Part shown: one piece after another, positions 24,268 through 32,641 of the stretch | How positions within the stretch are numbered: position 1 is the first letter of the stretch | How the letters are laid out: each line of letters starts with the position of its first letter | Notes under the pieces: generated by a model | Told to the model about the DNA's origin: nothing | The model's database searches: none | Seen by the model: only the letters and a program-made list of their open reading frames with translations | Translations under genes and position numbers: made by a program | Assembly: GCF_000243415.2 (NCBI RefSeq) | Contig: NZ_KI912270.1 | Location: 6,095,837 to 6,159,836, forward strand | Length of the DNA stretch: 64,000 nt | From: Mycolicibacterium tusciae JS617 | GTDB lineage: Bacteria > Actinomycetota > Actinomycetes > Mycobacteriales > Mycobacteriaceae | Reading direction: 5' to 3'

Positions 24268-24367
24268 CGCCGGAAGGGAATCTCCGCGCTGCAATGTATT
24301 CGCTCTGCCTACTTCAGGCAGATGATGCATTACGCAGTGTGAAGTCTCCTTACCGGCGTTTTCTGTT
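24268..24367 (+). ncRNA. Candidate structured RNA with terminator-like end
   Basis: Three nested stems can be drawn. CGCCGGAAGG (24268-24277) pairs with CCTTACCGGCG (24348-24358). CTGCAATGTAT (24289-24299) pairs with ATGCATTACGCAG (24325-24336), with small bulges. CTGCC (24304-24308) pairs with GGCAG (24317-24321). A TTTTCTGTT run follows the outer stem, as in intrinsic terminators. It sits in a gene-free 350-bp gap, 20 bp before the excisionase-like gene. It could be a small regulatory RNA or a leader of that gene; I know of no matching family. Confidence 0.45.
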
Positions 24368-24387
24368 GCCCCAGAAAGGAGTACGCA

Positions 24388-24630
24388 ATGGGCCTAATGC
24401 CCGAGATCGAGAAGCCGAACCTCAATGAGGCCGAGCTGTACCACTTCCTGCACTACGAAGAGGGATTGGTCGATGTAACCCGCCGTGCGGTCAAGTGGGC
24501 GATCATCCGCCGCGAGATCGTGCCCACCCGGATTGGCAACCGAAACATGTTCAGCAGAAAGGACGGTCTGGACTGGATTCGGTCATGCCGGGGGAGGCAG
24601 GAACCCCGCGAACCGTCGAATGCCAAATAG
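24388..24630 (+). CDS. Excisionase/helix-turn-helix protein, 80 aa
   Basis: A good ribosome site (AGAAAGGAG) precedes the ATG. The chain LNEAELYHFLHYEEGLVDVTRRAVKWAIIRREIVPTRIGNRNMFSRKDGLDWIRS fits an excisionase-type winged helix, with the wing at PTRIGNRNMF. It lies just before the primase-helicase and three genes before the integrase it may steer. A terminator-like hairpin follows immediately. Confidence 0.62.
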   Translation: MGLMPEIEKPNLNEAELYHFLHYEEGLVDVTRRAVKWAIIRREIVPTRIGNRNMFSRKDGLDWIRSCRGRQEPREPSNAK

Positions 24631-24635
24631 CAGAA

Positions 24636-24666
24636 ACCCGGTCCGTTTGGGAATCGCGGACCGGGT
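24636..24666 (+). terminator. Hairpin between excisionase-like and primase genes
   Basis: Perfect 10-bp arms ACCCGGTCCG and CGGACCGGGT enclose an 11-base loop, starting six bases after the stop codon. It may reduce read-through into the primase gene or protect mRNA ends. Confidence 0.7.
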
Positions 24667-24705
24667 CTCAACTGACAACTCCCCAAGCCATAGGAAGTAT
24701 TGCCA

Positions 24706-26964
24706 ATGATACCGCCCGATTCCCCTGCAGACGTCTCTAAAGAATCTTCGGGTACGACCCCGCCACCAGGCGGCGATATCGGCTCCACGGAGCGTGCAGG
24801 CCGTGGCAATGGTGGCCCCGACAAGTACGAAGCGAAGCTTGCACCGCACCATCTGGAAATGCTTGCGGCGTCGGGCATTAGCCCTGAGTTTGCGGCGTTG
24901 CGCGGCTACGAGACCATAGAGAACGCCACTTGCTTAAGGGAATTGGGCCTGTCGCATGCTGCGTCCAAACTCAACCCCGGTCTGATGTTCCCGCTGCTGC
25001 GTGCGGATGGGTCTACAGCAGGGTGGACGTATCGGCCCGACCACCCCAGGCTGCGCGATGGCAAACCCGCCAAGTATGAGATGCCGATGAAGCAGTCCAA
25101 CATCATCGACGTGCCCCCAGGCGTTGGCGACGGGCTGCAGGAAATTGATGCGCCTCTATGGATCACGGAGGGCACGAAGAAGGCAGACTGCGGCGCGCAG
25201 CGTGGCCTCGTCATTGTTGCACTCAACGGAGTCTGGGGTTGGGTGGCCAAGGGCGGATCGGCACTGCCGGATTGGCGCGATATTCTGCTGCGGGGTCGGC
25301 GCGTTATTCTGGCTTTCGACGGCGATGTGATGCGTAACCGAAAGGTGCACAAGGCATTACAGGAGCTGTCGGTATGGCTGAAAGATACCAAGGGCGCGCA
25401 CGTCGAGTTCTTGCATCTGCCCGATGGCGATATGGGCGAGAAGATTGGTCTTGACGACTACCTTGTTGCGGGCCACACCATTGGCGAACTGTATGCGCTC
25501 GTCAAACCCAACCTGCCCGAAATACCCGAAGGAAACGACGCGGGCGCGGGTTGCGATATTTGGCCCGGCCCAACCGTCCCGACGGAAGCAGCTGAGGAGT
25601 TCGCGAAGCGCTGCGCCGACGCGAACACTCCGATACTGCATTGGCGACACGACTGGTACCAGTGGCGTACAACGCATTGGGCGTCGCTTGAGAAGCAGCA
25701 GATGGAGAAGCTGCTCTACGAGACGCTGAAACCTGCCTGGTACCTCCGAGGTGAAGAACGAAAACTCACAAAGTGGAATCCTGACGAAAGCAGCCTCCGG
25801 CGGCTCATGCATGCGCTTGCGGCCCACGTACTGCTCGGGCCGGAGGAGGAGCGTGGCTGGCTTACTGGCTGCCAAGACAGCGTAATCGCCTGCAGTAATG
25901 GGCTTTTGCGAGTAAATGATCGTGAATTGTTGGCGCATACCCCGGAGTACTTCAACACCGCAGCGCTGCCATTTAAGTACAAGAGCGAATCGGCCAGGCC
26001 ACAACGTTGGCTGCGGTTCCTGGATGAGGTCTTTGACGCGGAGTCCGACGCGGATGCTGCGCAGGGCGCGATTGCGGCGCTACAGGAATGGATCGGCTAC
26101 ATCCTGGATGGCAACCGCACCGAGAAGCATAAGGCTCTGCTGCTGGCCGGCCCACCACGCTCGGGCAAGGGCACCATCGCCTTCGTCATTGAGGCTCTGG
26201 TTGGTGCGGGCAACCACGCCGCCGTCACCGCCAAGAACCTTATTGGGCGCTTCGGGTACTGGCCACTTATCGGCAAGCGCGTGGGCATCTTCGCCGACGC
26301 CGCAATAAATGTGCGTGGCGCTGATGTGGTCGAGCACTTGCTAGAGATCATCGCCAACGACACGGTGTCTGCGGACCGTAAGTTGAAGGAACCTTGGATC
26401 GGCAAGCTGGACATGGTCCTTGTGCTGATGGGCAACCAGATCCCGCGCATCCCTGACAACTCCGGGGCGATTAAGGGCCGGTTCATCGCGATTGAAACGC
26501 AGGTTTCGTACTTGGGTCGTGAGGACCAGGAGCTGAAGGCAGACCTGATCCCGGAACTGCCAGGGATTCTGAACTGGGCCCTTGACGGCCTCACTCGGCT
26601 AAATGAACGAGGCCGGTTCCTCCAGCCGCGCCTGGGCGCAGAGGCGATGGAAATCCTGGAGGACGTTGGTAGCCCGCTGAAGCAGTTTGTCGCGGAAGCC
26701 TGTGTGCTCGGTCCGGATGAAGTGGTTCCGAAGCTGGACCTGTACGAGGTCTGGCGGGGCTGGTGTAGTCGGCGCGGCTACAACTCGACCGCCCTTGAGG
26801 TGTTCGCCCGTGATCTTCGATCCGCCTTCGGCAACCGCGTCGACTCCACTCGTCCCCGCGTCGACGGCAAGCAGATTCCGCATTTTCGAGGTATTTCGCT
26901 GAGGTCCAACGTCTACAAGTTGCACGTACTGAATGACGGTAAAGCAGAAAGTGCAATTTCGTGA
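24706..26964 (+). CDS. Phage/plasmid primase-helicase (DUF3854 + D5-like), 752 aa
   Basis: The N-terminal third has the TOPRIM-like DUF3854 pattern (LMFPLLRADGSTAGWTYRP, then APLWITEGTKKADCGA and GRRVILAFDGDVMRN). The middle holds a D5 N-terminal domain. A superfamily 3-type ATPase follows, with Walker A AGPPRSGKGT (about residue 480), Walker B-like GKRVGIFADA and sensor text LVLMGNQIPRIPD. Such proteins prime and unwind DNA for phages and satellites. ATG 24706 is preferred to the TTG at 24700, with AGGAAG upstream. An iteron-rich region follows directly. It is comparable to the phiRv1/phiRv2 primase-like proteins. Confidence 0.85.
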   Translation: MIPPDSPADVSKESSGTTPPPGGDIGSTERAGRGNGGPDKYEAKLAPHHLEMLAASGISPEFAALRGYETIENATCLRELGLSHAASKLNPGLMFPLLRADGSTAGWTYRPDHPRLRDGKPAKYEMPMKQSNIIDVPPGVGDGLQEIDAPLWITEGTKKADCGAQRGLVIVALNGVWGWVAKGGSALPDWRDILLRGRRVILAFDGDVMRNRKVHKALQELSVWLKDTKGAHVEFLHLPDGDMGEKIGLDDYLVAGHTIGELYALVKPNLPEIPEGNDAGAGCDIWPGPTVPTEAAEEFAKRCADANTPILHWRHDWYQWRTTHWASLEKQQMEKLLYETLKPAWYLRGEERKLTKWNPDESSLRRLMHALAAHVLLGPEEERGWLTGCQDSVIACSNGLLRVNDRELLAHTPEYFNTAALPFKYKSESARPQRWLRFLDEVFDAESDADAAQGAIAALQEWIGYILDGNRTEKHKALLLAGPPRSGKGTIAFVIEALVGAGNHAAVTAKNLIGRFGYWPLIGKRVGIFADAAINVRGADVVEHLLEIIANDTVSADRKLKEPWIGKLDMVLVLMGNQIPRIPDNSGAIKGRFIAIETQVSYLGREDQELKADLIPELPGILNWALDGLTRLNERGRFLQPRLGAEAMEILEDVGSPLKQFVAEACVLGPDEVVPKLDLYEVWRGWCSRRGYNSTALEVFARDLRSAFGNRVDSTRPRVDGKQIPHFRGISLRSNVYKLHVLNDGKAESAIS

Positions 26965-26983
26965 TGCTCCAGGGGCTGAATAG

Positions 26984-27250
26984 CCCGAGTCGGGTCGAGT
27001 CGCGTAGAGCTGGGTATCGAGGCGGGGTATTTACATGTGATGACCAGGTCCGAGTTAAGCGAGTCGGGGTATTTCTTACTTTCTTTAGAATATACAAATT
27101 TAACGCCAGGGAGGTTAATGGATTAAACGAAGAAGCGCTATACGCGGATATATATGCAAAGGTGAGAGGGTACCCCGACTCGGCCGATTTATATGGTGCT
27201 ACCAGGTGAAACCGGCGAAAATACCCCGACTCGGACCCCAACTCGAACAC
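26984..27250. other. Candidate replication origin with iterons and AT-rich core
   Basis: Copies of CGGGGTATTT occur forward at about 27024-27033 and 27066-27075 (the latter as GAGTCGGGGTATTT). They are inverted as TACCCCGACTCGG at 27171-27183 and ATACCCCGACTCGG at 27221-27234, with degenerate copies at 26986 and 27237. Between the two orientations lies a strongly AT-rich core (about 27070-27160) in GC-rich DNA. Short ACCAGGT/ACCTGGT repeats also occur. The position directly after the primase-helicase gene fits an origin. No gene with a ribosome site is seen. Confidence 0.6.
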
Positions 27251-27296
27251 TAAAAGACCTGGTCATTGAAAATGGAGAGAATGAAGTGAGGAAAGC

Positions 27297-27857
27297 ATGA
27301 CTGCAAATTTCTATCTGGCTGGGAAGATCACGGCGAATGACTGGCGCCATGATATCTCGCCTGAGCTGCGATCTACCATTCCTATCGAGTACCCATGGGT
27401 GGAGAAATGTTGGCGGCCAATACCGACCATATTTTCTGACATCAACTATATCGGGCCATTCTTTACCGGGTGCGATCACGGTTGTGCTCACATGCCCAGT
27501 AGTCATGGTTTTCTCGAAGAACCTGTTTGCGGCAGCGACTGCCCTCGTGCACTCGTGGCCATACTATGTATGAACGCGATTAGCGATTGCGACGTGTTCT
27601 ACGCTTGGCTGGGTCCGGACACGGACCAGTCGGTAACTGCCTACGGCACTCTTGCCGAACTCGGTTATGCCAAGGCATCGGGCAAGACGATCTACACCGC
27701 TGCGCCGAACACTTACAACACTGACGTTTGGTTTGCCCATCAGATGGCAGATTGTGTTTTCGAAGCTAGGGATGCGCTATCCGGAGCGCTGAAGGCAGTT
27801 CGGCACCACATTCGTCAGCAAGGACGGCTAAAGCTGAACACCGGGAGGGCGTCATGA
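27297..27857 (+). CDS. Nucleoside 2-deoxyribosyltransferase-like protein, 186 aa
   Basis: It opens with FYLAGKIT, the first-strand motif of this Rossmann-like fold. It continues with ISDCDVFYAWLGPDTDQSVTAYGTLAELGYAKASGKTIYTA, where GTLAELGYA supplies the family's conserved Glu and the G-K turn. A cysteine-rich insert (CDHGCAHMPSSHGF ... CGSDC) may bind zinc. Known members cleave or transfer the base of deoxynucleosides; phage versions may remodel nucleotide pools. The start follows GAGGAAAGC. The stop overlaps the next gene by four bases. Confidence 0.65.
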   Translation: MTANFYLAGKITANDWRHDISPELRSTIPIEYPWVEKCWRPIPTIFSDINYIGPFFTGCDHGCAHMPSSHGFLEEPVCGSDCPRALVAILCMNAISDCDVFYAWLGPDTDQSVTAYGTLAELGYAKASGKTIYTAAPNTYNTDVWFAHQMADCVFEARDALSGALKAVRHHIRQQGRLKLNTGRAS

Positions 27858-28519
27858 CTGAAGACCTATCGAAGCAGACGCCCCTCGAATCGGCTCCAGA
27901 GGAGCGTCCCTGGACGCTGGCAAAGGACCCGAACCGGCGCTGTATCGCCCACAAGAAGACCGGCGAGCAATGCAGCAAGGTGGCGATGGAGGCGCAGCGA
28001 GTCTGCGGAAGCCATGGGGGCCGAGCACCCCAGTCGAAACGTGCCGCACGTCGGCGTCTCGATGAAGCAGCGGACCGGATGGCGAAGCAGCTACTACAGA
28101 TCGCGGACAGCGCAGAATCCGAGGCGGTCAAGCTCTCGGCGGTAAAAGAGGCGCTTGATCGTGCGGGCATCGTGCGGACCGACAAGGTTGATGTTGAGGT
28201 CGGCGTCAAGCCGTGGGAAGGACTGGCCGACAAGATTATTGGCATCGGCACGATGACCCGAGAGGAATCCCGAGCACGTCGTGGCTTCTCGGAGCCACCC
28301 GCCCTGGATTCTGGAGCCGGCGATAGCCACCAAGTCGCCGACCAAAATTCCGCCACATCCGTCCCCTCGGATGGCGAGATTGTCGAGGCCGAGATCGTAG
28401 AGGACCACGAGCCCACCCAGACGAGCCCTGGTCGCCCCGCTGGCATGCGGACCGACGATGGCGCGGGTTACCCGCCCGGCAATGGTCTTATGACGCTGGA
28501 GGACGCGAACCGAGCGTGA
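27854..28519 (+). CDS. Small-terminase-like protein with HGG motif, 221 aa
   Basis: The N-terminal zinc-type segment CIAHKKTGEQCSKVAM followed by CGSHGGRAPQSKRAARRRL is typical of actinophage proteins annotated as small terminase subunits or DNA-binding accessory proteins. A helical region and a disordered acidic tail follow. The frame stops at 28519. A plus-one shift there would extend it by about 30 charged residues (RDDEERRSRQVAAIAEQIET) to 28608, so the gene may have lost its native end. No large terminase is present. Confidence 0.58.
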   Translation: MTEDLSKQTPLESAPEERPWTLAKDPNRRCIAHKKTGEQCSKVAMEAQRVCGSHGGRAPQSKRAARRRLDEAADRMAKQLLQIADSAESEAVKLSAVKEALDRAGIVRTDKVDVEVGVKPWEGLADKIIGIGTMTREESRARRGFSEPPALDSGAGDSHQVADQNSATSVPSDGEIVEAEIVEDHEPTQTSPGRPAGMRTDDGAGYPPGNGLMTLEDANRA

Positions 28520-28639
28520 CGACGAGGAACGCCGGAGTCGCCAAGTTGCGGCGATTGCCGAGCAGATCGAGACGACCGGCACGGCCTCCGAGAATCCCGA
28601 AGGAGATTGATATGACGAGCGAAGCGAGGCATTGATCCC

Positions 28640-29989
28640 ATGGCGCACTCGAAGAAGCGACGTCTGAAGAGCGGTAAGTTCGTCTGGGAAGTTGAGTGGG
28701 TCCGCCCTGATGGCTCGGTCGGCACCAAGCGACCGTTCCCAACCAAGAAGGCTGCTGATGCGTACGGCGTCAAGCAGGAAGAGGCGAAGCTCCGTGGCGT
28801 CGAGTACGACCCCAAGGCGGGTGGCGCGCTGTTCCGCGATGCGGCTGAAAAATGGCTGGAATCTCGGAAGGGGAACGCCCGCAGCAATTTCGGAAACCAC
28901 CGCTCTGCGCTGACGCCAGCGGCGCAGCGGCGTGGTGACGGCAAGACTCTCGGGATTGACGCGGTGTTCGGCGGATATCCGCTCAACAAGATCACTCGGA
29001 CTTACATACAGGAATGGGTCAATCGGCTGACCCTTGCGGGCAAGGCAGCAAGCACGGTTCGGCACCAGTTCTGGACGGTCCGCATGGTTCTGGAACAAGC
29101 AGTCGTTGACGGACGTCTCGCGAAGAACCCTGCGGACCACGTTCGCCTTCCGAAGGAGTCTGGAACGAACGGCGCCAAGATCGGGATCGTTGACCGAGCG
29201 CAGTTCCTGACAGCGGAGCAGGTTGCGGCGCTCGTTGACGCCGCGCCTTGGCCCTACAACATTCTCGTTCATCTGGCGGCATGGTCAGGTCTGCGCGCAG
29301 CCGAGCTTGGCGGGCTACAAGTTGGTGATGTTGAGCTGCCCTCGGAGGGCCATGCGACTTTGCGGGTCGAGCGGACGGTGCGTTGGGGTGCTGATGAAGA
29401 ACAGTACGGTCCAACGAAGACTGACAGCTCAATGCGAAGGGTTCCTCTGCCGCCTACCACAACGGAGTTGATCGCGGACTATCTGGCGATGCATCCTCGC
29501 CGGAATGAGCCAGCGGCACCGCTGTTCCCTTCTTTTACATTGAGCACTCCGAAGCCCACCGGCAAGCGCACAGGTGATGCCCATACGCGAGCTGCTGGCG
29601 GGGACCCTTCTTCCTCCAACCAAACCAACGAGACCAACAAGGCAAGGGCACGACGGCAAGCCTCCGCCTTGGCGGGACTTTCTGTCGCGGACGCCGAGGC
29701 GCGGATCATCCTCGATTGGGATCGGCCGCTGCGGCATGCGAATTTCTACAAAGGCATCTTCCGGCCTTCGGTGTTGCGTGCCAGCCGCATGTTTCCAGGT
29801 GCTGCACTGCCTCCAGGCTGCCGGTTTCATTCCTTGAGGCACTCTTATGCGTCCCTGTGCGGCGAGGCCGGGATTCCAGTGCGCGACGTTGCTCTGTTCA
29901 TGGGGCACGCCAACGCCTTGACGACCGAGGCCATCTATACGAACGCTCGGGAATTGCATCTGATGGGCGAGAATCGCCCGGTTGCCTGA
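28640..29989 (+). CDS. Phage tyrosine integrase, 449 aa
   Basis: An arm-type N-terminal domain (LKSGKFVWEVEWVRPDGSVG), a core-binding domain (FRDAAEKWLESRKGNARS) and a full catalytic domain are seen. Arg I is in WSGLRAAELGGL, HxxR in FHSLRHSYASL, His in LFMGHANAL and Tyr in TEAIYTNAREL. An unusual low-complexity insert (HTRAAGGDPSSSNQTNETNK) interrupts the catalytic domain near 300-330. It is the natural integrase of the prophage-like element to its left. I see no partner tRNA-like att sequence on its right side. Confidence 0.92.
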   Translation: MAHSKKRRLKSGKFVWEVEWVRPDGSVGTKRPFPTKKAADAYGVKQEEAKLRGVEYDPKAGGALFRDAAEKWLESRKGNARSNFGNHRSALTPAAQRRGDGKTLGIDAVFGGYPLNKITRTYIQEWVNRLTLAGKAASTVRHQFWTVRMVLEQAVVDGRLAKNPADHVRLPKESGTNGAKIGIVDRAQFLTAEQVAALVDAAPWPYNILVHLAAWSGLRAAELGGLQVGDVELPSEGHATLRVERTVRWGADEEQYGPTKTDSSMRRVPLPPTTTELIADYLAMHPRRNEPAAPLFPSFTLSTPKPTGKRTGDAHTRAAGGDPSSSNQTNETNKARARRQASALAGLSVADAEARIILDWDRPLRHANFYKGIFRPSVLRASRMFPGAALPPGCRFHSLRHSYASLCGEAGIPVRDVALFMGHANALTTEAIYTNARELHLMGENRPVA

Positions 29990-30093
29990 TGGAGTAGGGG
30001 TTTCAGGCTAGCAGATTGATGCCGTGAAAACTGCTGCTGGCCTGGCCATTTGCCAAAGTGATCCCATTTGATGCATGATTCGTTCACTGTTGG

Positions 30094-30699
30094 GTGGCGT
30101 GGGGGGTCGGGTTGCGGCGGGTCGATCTGGCGGGGGCAGCTCATCTGGAGCTGGTGTCCGGTGTGGTTTCGTTGCGTCCGCAGGATGCGATGGTGGAGGC
30201 GATGTTTCGTGGCTGGCGTGCTCAGCAGGCTGCTCGCGGGCTTCGTGAGGAGACGATCACGTCGCGGGAGAACCTGGTCCGTCGGTTCATGGAGTTCGTC
30301 AACGACTACCCGTGGCAGTGGACCCCGGCGCATATCGATGAGTGGTCGCTCTGGCTGACCAGCGAGAAGCATCTTGCGCCGTCGACGATCCGCGGCTACC
30401 AGTGCGGGTTGCGGCTGTTCAGCGAGTTCCTGATCGACGGACGCTACGGGTGGGCGGTGGCATGTGAGGAAGCGTTCGGCACCCATCCGGTGGCGATCTG
30501 CCACGAGTGGAACACGATCGCTCATTTGAACGATTACGAGGGTCGGCCGGAGGCTAGGCCGTTCACGCGGGAGGAGTTGCAGCGGTTCCTGGATTACGCC
30601 GACGATCAGGTCGAGCGCGCGGTGCGGGCGAAACGTAAAGGGGCTCTTGCCGCTTACCGTGATGCCACGATCTTCAAGGTGATCTACGGCTGGGGGCTG
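30094..30699 (+). pseudogene. Tyrosine recombinase J, N-terminal part (split gene)
   Basis: The frame from GTG 30094 reads FRGWRAQQAARGLREETITS as the SAM-like core-binding domain and runs to DATIFKVIYGWGL, where the catalytic domain should continue with RR. The element at 30700 interrupts here. The frame adds 14 foreign codons and stops at 30741. The rest of the gene is at 41273-41803. Joined, they give an uninterrupted protein of about 376 aa reading YGWGLRRTETAKLDL across the junction. Confidence 0.85.
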
Positions 30700-30816
30700 T
30701 TCTCCAGGGTTCAGTCCCCGTGCGGCAGCGCGGTTCTCTGAGTTTGTGCAGCTTAGAGGCCGGTGATGAGATGCTATCGGCTGCAACAGGTGTGGTGCAA
30801 GGGGGCTCGCGGTGGG

Positions 30817-31365
30817 TCATTGTGGCCGGCTCGGCGTGTTCAGTCGGGCCATGAGTTCTCGGTTGGCGGCGCGGGCAGCGGTCAGGTCGTCGTCGCGTTC
30901 CTCGAGCTGGTGTTGAAGGTCGAGGTTATCGTGTTCGAGCTGGCTGATGCGCTGGTGGAGCGCGTCGATGTCGACGGGGCTGCCGAGCCCGGACTCACGC
31001 CAGGTATGTTCGCCGAGCGCCTCGGAAAGCCGTTTCTCCAGTTGGTGGTTGCGGGTGTTGAGGCGGGCGGCTCGTTCGTGGGCGGCCAGCAGGTCCGCCC
31101 GCAGCGACGCATGTGTGACCGCGTGATCGCTGTTCAAATGGACTGGATCTGCTTGCAGCGCATGGATTTTCTCCAGCAGGTCGCGGTGACGGTAGAGGAA
31201 CGTGCGGTCGACTCCGGCCGCGCGCGCGATTGCGGACGCACTGATCGGGTCGCCCGCGGCGGCGGCTTGGTCGAGCACCGCCAGCACCCGTTTGCGGCGG
31301 CGCCCCGAGTCGTCGCGCCGGCCGTCCAGCATCGGCTGGGTTTGCGGGTTCGTGGTGCGGGTCAT
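30817..31365 (-). CDS. TnpC-like DUF6262 protein (H), 182 aa
   Basis: An N-terminal helix-turn-helix (ISASAIARAAGVDRTFLYRHRDLLEKI) is followed by long coiled-coil helices (ARLNTRNHQLEKRL, LHQRISQLEHDNLDLQHQLEERDDD). This is the plan of DUF6262/TnpC accessory proteins found after tyrosine recombinases, which are thought to orient or assist transposition. The start overlaps the stop of the recombinase B tail (ATGA). It pairs with A and B of element 1; a homologue (F) serves element 2. Confidence 0.78.
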   Translation of the reverse strand: MTRTTNPQTQPMLDGRRDDSGRRRKRVLAVLDQAAAAGDPISASAIARAAGVDRTFLYRHRDLLEKIHALQADPVHLNSDHAVTHASLRADLLAAHERAARLNTRNHQLEKRLSEALGEHTWRESGLGSPVDIDALHQRISQLEHDNLDLQHQLEERDDDLTAARAANRELMARLNTPSRPQ

Positions 31366-32032
31366 GCACTGGCCTCCGACGTAGGTGTGGTGGGTAGTCC
31401 GGGCGGGGTGACGGTGAGTATGGGCATGCCGAGCGGCACCGTGTGGGCTGCGCGGTGACGGCGCACGATGGCGACGGCGTCATCGATGCGGGCTCGCTCG
31501 GTGTCGTCGATGCCGGTGATATCGCCCTTGATTCGGTTGATCAGTCGCCGGACCCGGGTGATTTCTTCCTCGGTCGGAGAGGCATCGGCACGGGCCCAGT
31601 CATCGATGCCATCAATGGTGGCGGCCAGCCGTTCTCGGGTGCGCAGCAGATCATCGAGGTATGCCTGCAACTCGGGCAGGAACGCCACGGTGGTGCGGAA
31701 GTGGTCACAGCCCACGCACCGGTACCGGACCGGGCAGGCTCCGCCGCCGGCTTTGACATTGGTCGGCTCGGTGCAGGTGCCGTAGGGGACGGCAACCTCC
31801 CCGACGGCGTGTCGGGCGCGTTCGGAGTCCAACAGCATCTGCGCATCGCGCCAGATCCTGTTGCCATGCCGGTCGAAGCTCAGCGCGGTGACGGTGTCCA
31901 CGGCAGCGCGGCGACGGTCTTCGCCGATGCGGTAGTAGCGGCGAGTCATGGAGTAGCTTCGGTGATCGAGCAGTTCGGCCAGGACGTCGATCGGCACTCC
32001 GGCGTCCGCATGACGTTGGGCATACGAGCGCC
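31362..32032 (-). pseudogene. Tyrosine recombinase B, C-terminal part (split gene)
   Basis: This is the missing end of the gene at 38138-39974. It reads SYAQRHADAGVPIDVLAELLDHRSYSMTRRYYRIG, with the second catalytic His and the Tyr nucleophile. A zinc-type tail follows (CPVRYRCVGCDHFRT) with a helical end. The open frame extends upstream to 32180, but the 50 residues before RRSYAQ are encoded by the element 2 end and make no sense. The stop overlaps gene H. Confidence 0.82.
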
Positions 32033-32173
32033 TTGTCTCCGCAGTGGTCGTGTGCGGTTGGGTTCGTGTTGCGTTTGACGTGGCCGATTCTCGGCGCGTA
32101 GTTCGTGACGCTGATTGCCGATCGTGTGGCGATAAACCCAAATCGTTTGTGATGGACGTCACTGCCGACGGGG

Positions 32174-32641
32174 TCAGCATGGTCCGATTACTTTCTGCCG
32201 GGGTTTCGGGCGACTCTGGAGGCAGGTGACGGCTGCTGCCGGGTTGTCGGCGGCGCGGAGTCGAAGGATCTCGTCGTGTTGGGCAGCGATGCGGGCCAGG
32301 GCCTGGCTCCGGAAGTCGGTGAGGTCCTGGATTGTGGAATTGGATTGGGCGAGGTTGGTTTTGAGCTTGTCAACCTCTGCTTTGAGGCGTTCGATCTGAG
32401 CGACTTTCGGGTCCGGGGTTTCTCCCGCCTCTTGCAATTGCTGGAGTCGGTGCTCGAATTCGGTGCGTAGGTGCGCGTAGGGCCGGGTGCCGTAGAACGC
32501 CGTGCGGTCGACCCCGGCCTCGAGTGCGAGGGTCTTGATATCGCAGCTGCCGCCGGGCGGGATCTCGCCGCGCAGCAGCCGGTCCATGGCGGCGCGGATG
32601 CAGTTCTCGTTGTGGATGCGTTGGGCGGCAGTGATTCTCAT
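32174..32641 (-). CDS. TnpC-like DUF6262 protein (F), 155 aa
   Basis: An N-terminal DNA-binding helix set (RIHNENCIRAAMDRLLRGEI, IKTLALEAGVDRTAFYGTR) is followed by a coiled coil (AQIERLKAEVDKLKTNLAQSN). It starts at an ATG overlapping the stop of recombinase E. It resembles H of element 1 in design but is clearly diverged. Confidence 0.75.
   Translation of the reverse strand: MRITAAQRIHNENCIRAAMDRLLRGEIPPGGSCDIKTLALEAGVDRTAFYGTRPYAHLRTEFEHRLQQLQEAGETPDPKVAQIERLKAEVDKLKTNLAQSNSTIQDLTDFRSQALARIAAQHDEILRLRAADNPAAAVTCLQSRPKPRQKVIGPC

Noticed and set aside
30001..30093. Looking for the right att site of the prophage just after its integrase.
   Set aside because: No sequence resembling the tRNA-Gly fragment or any tRNA end was found there.
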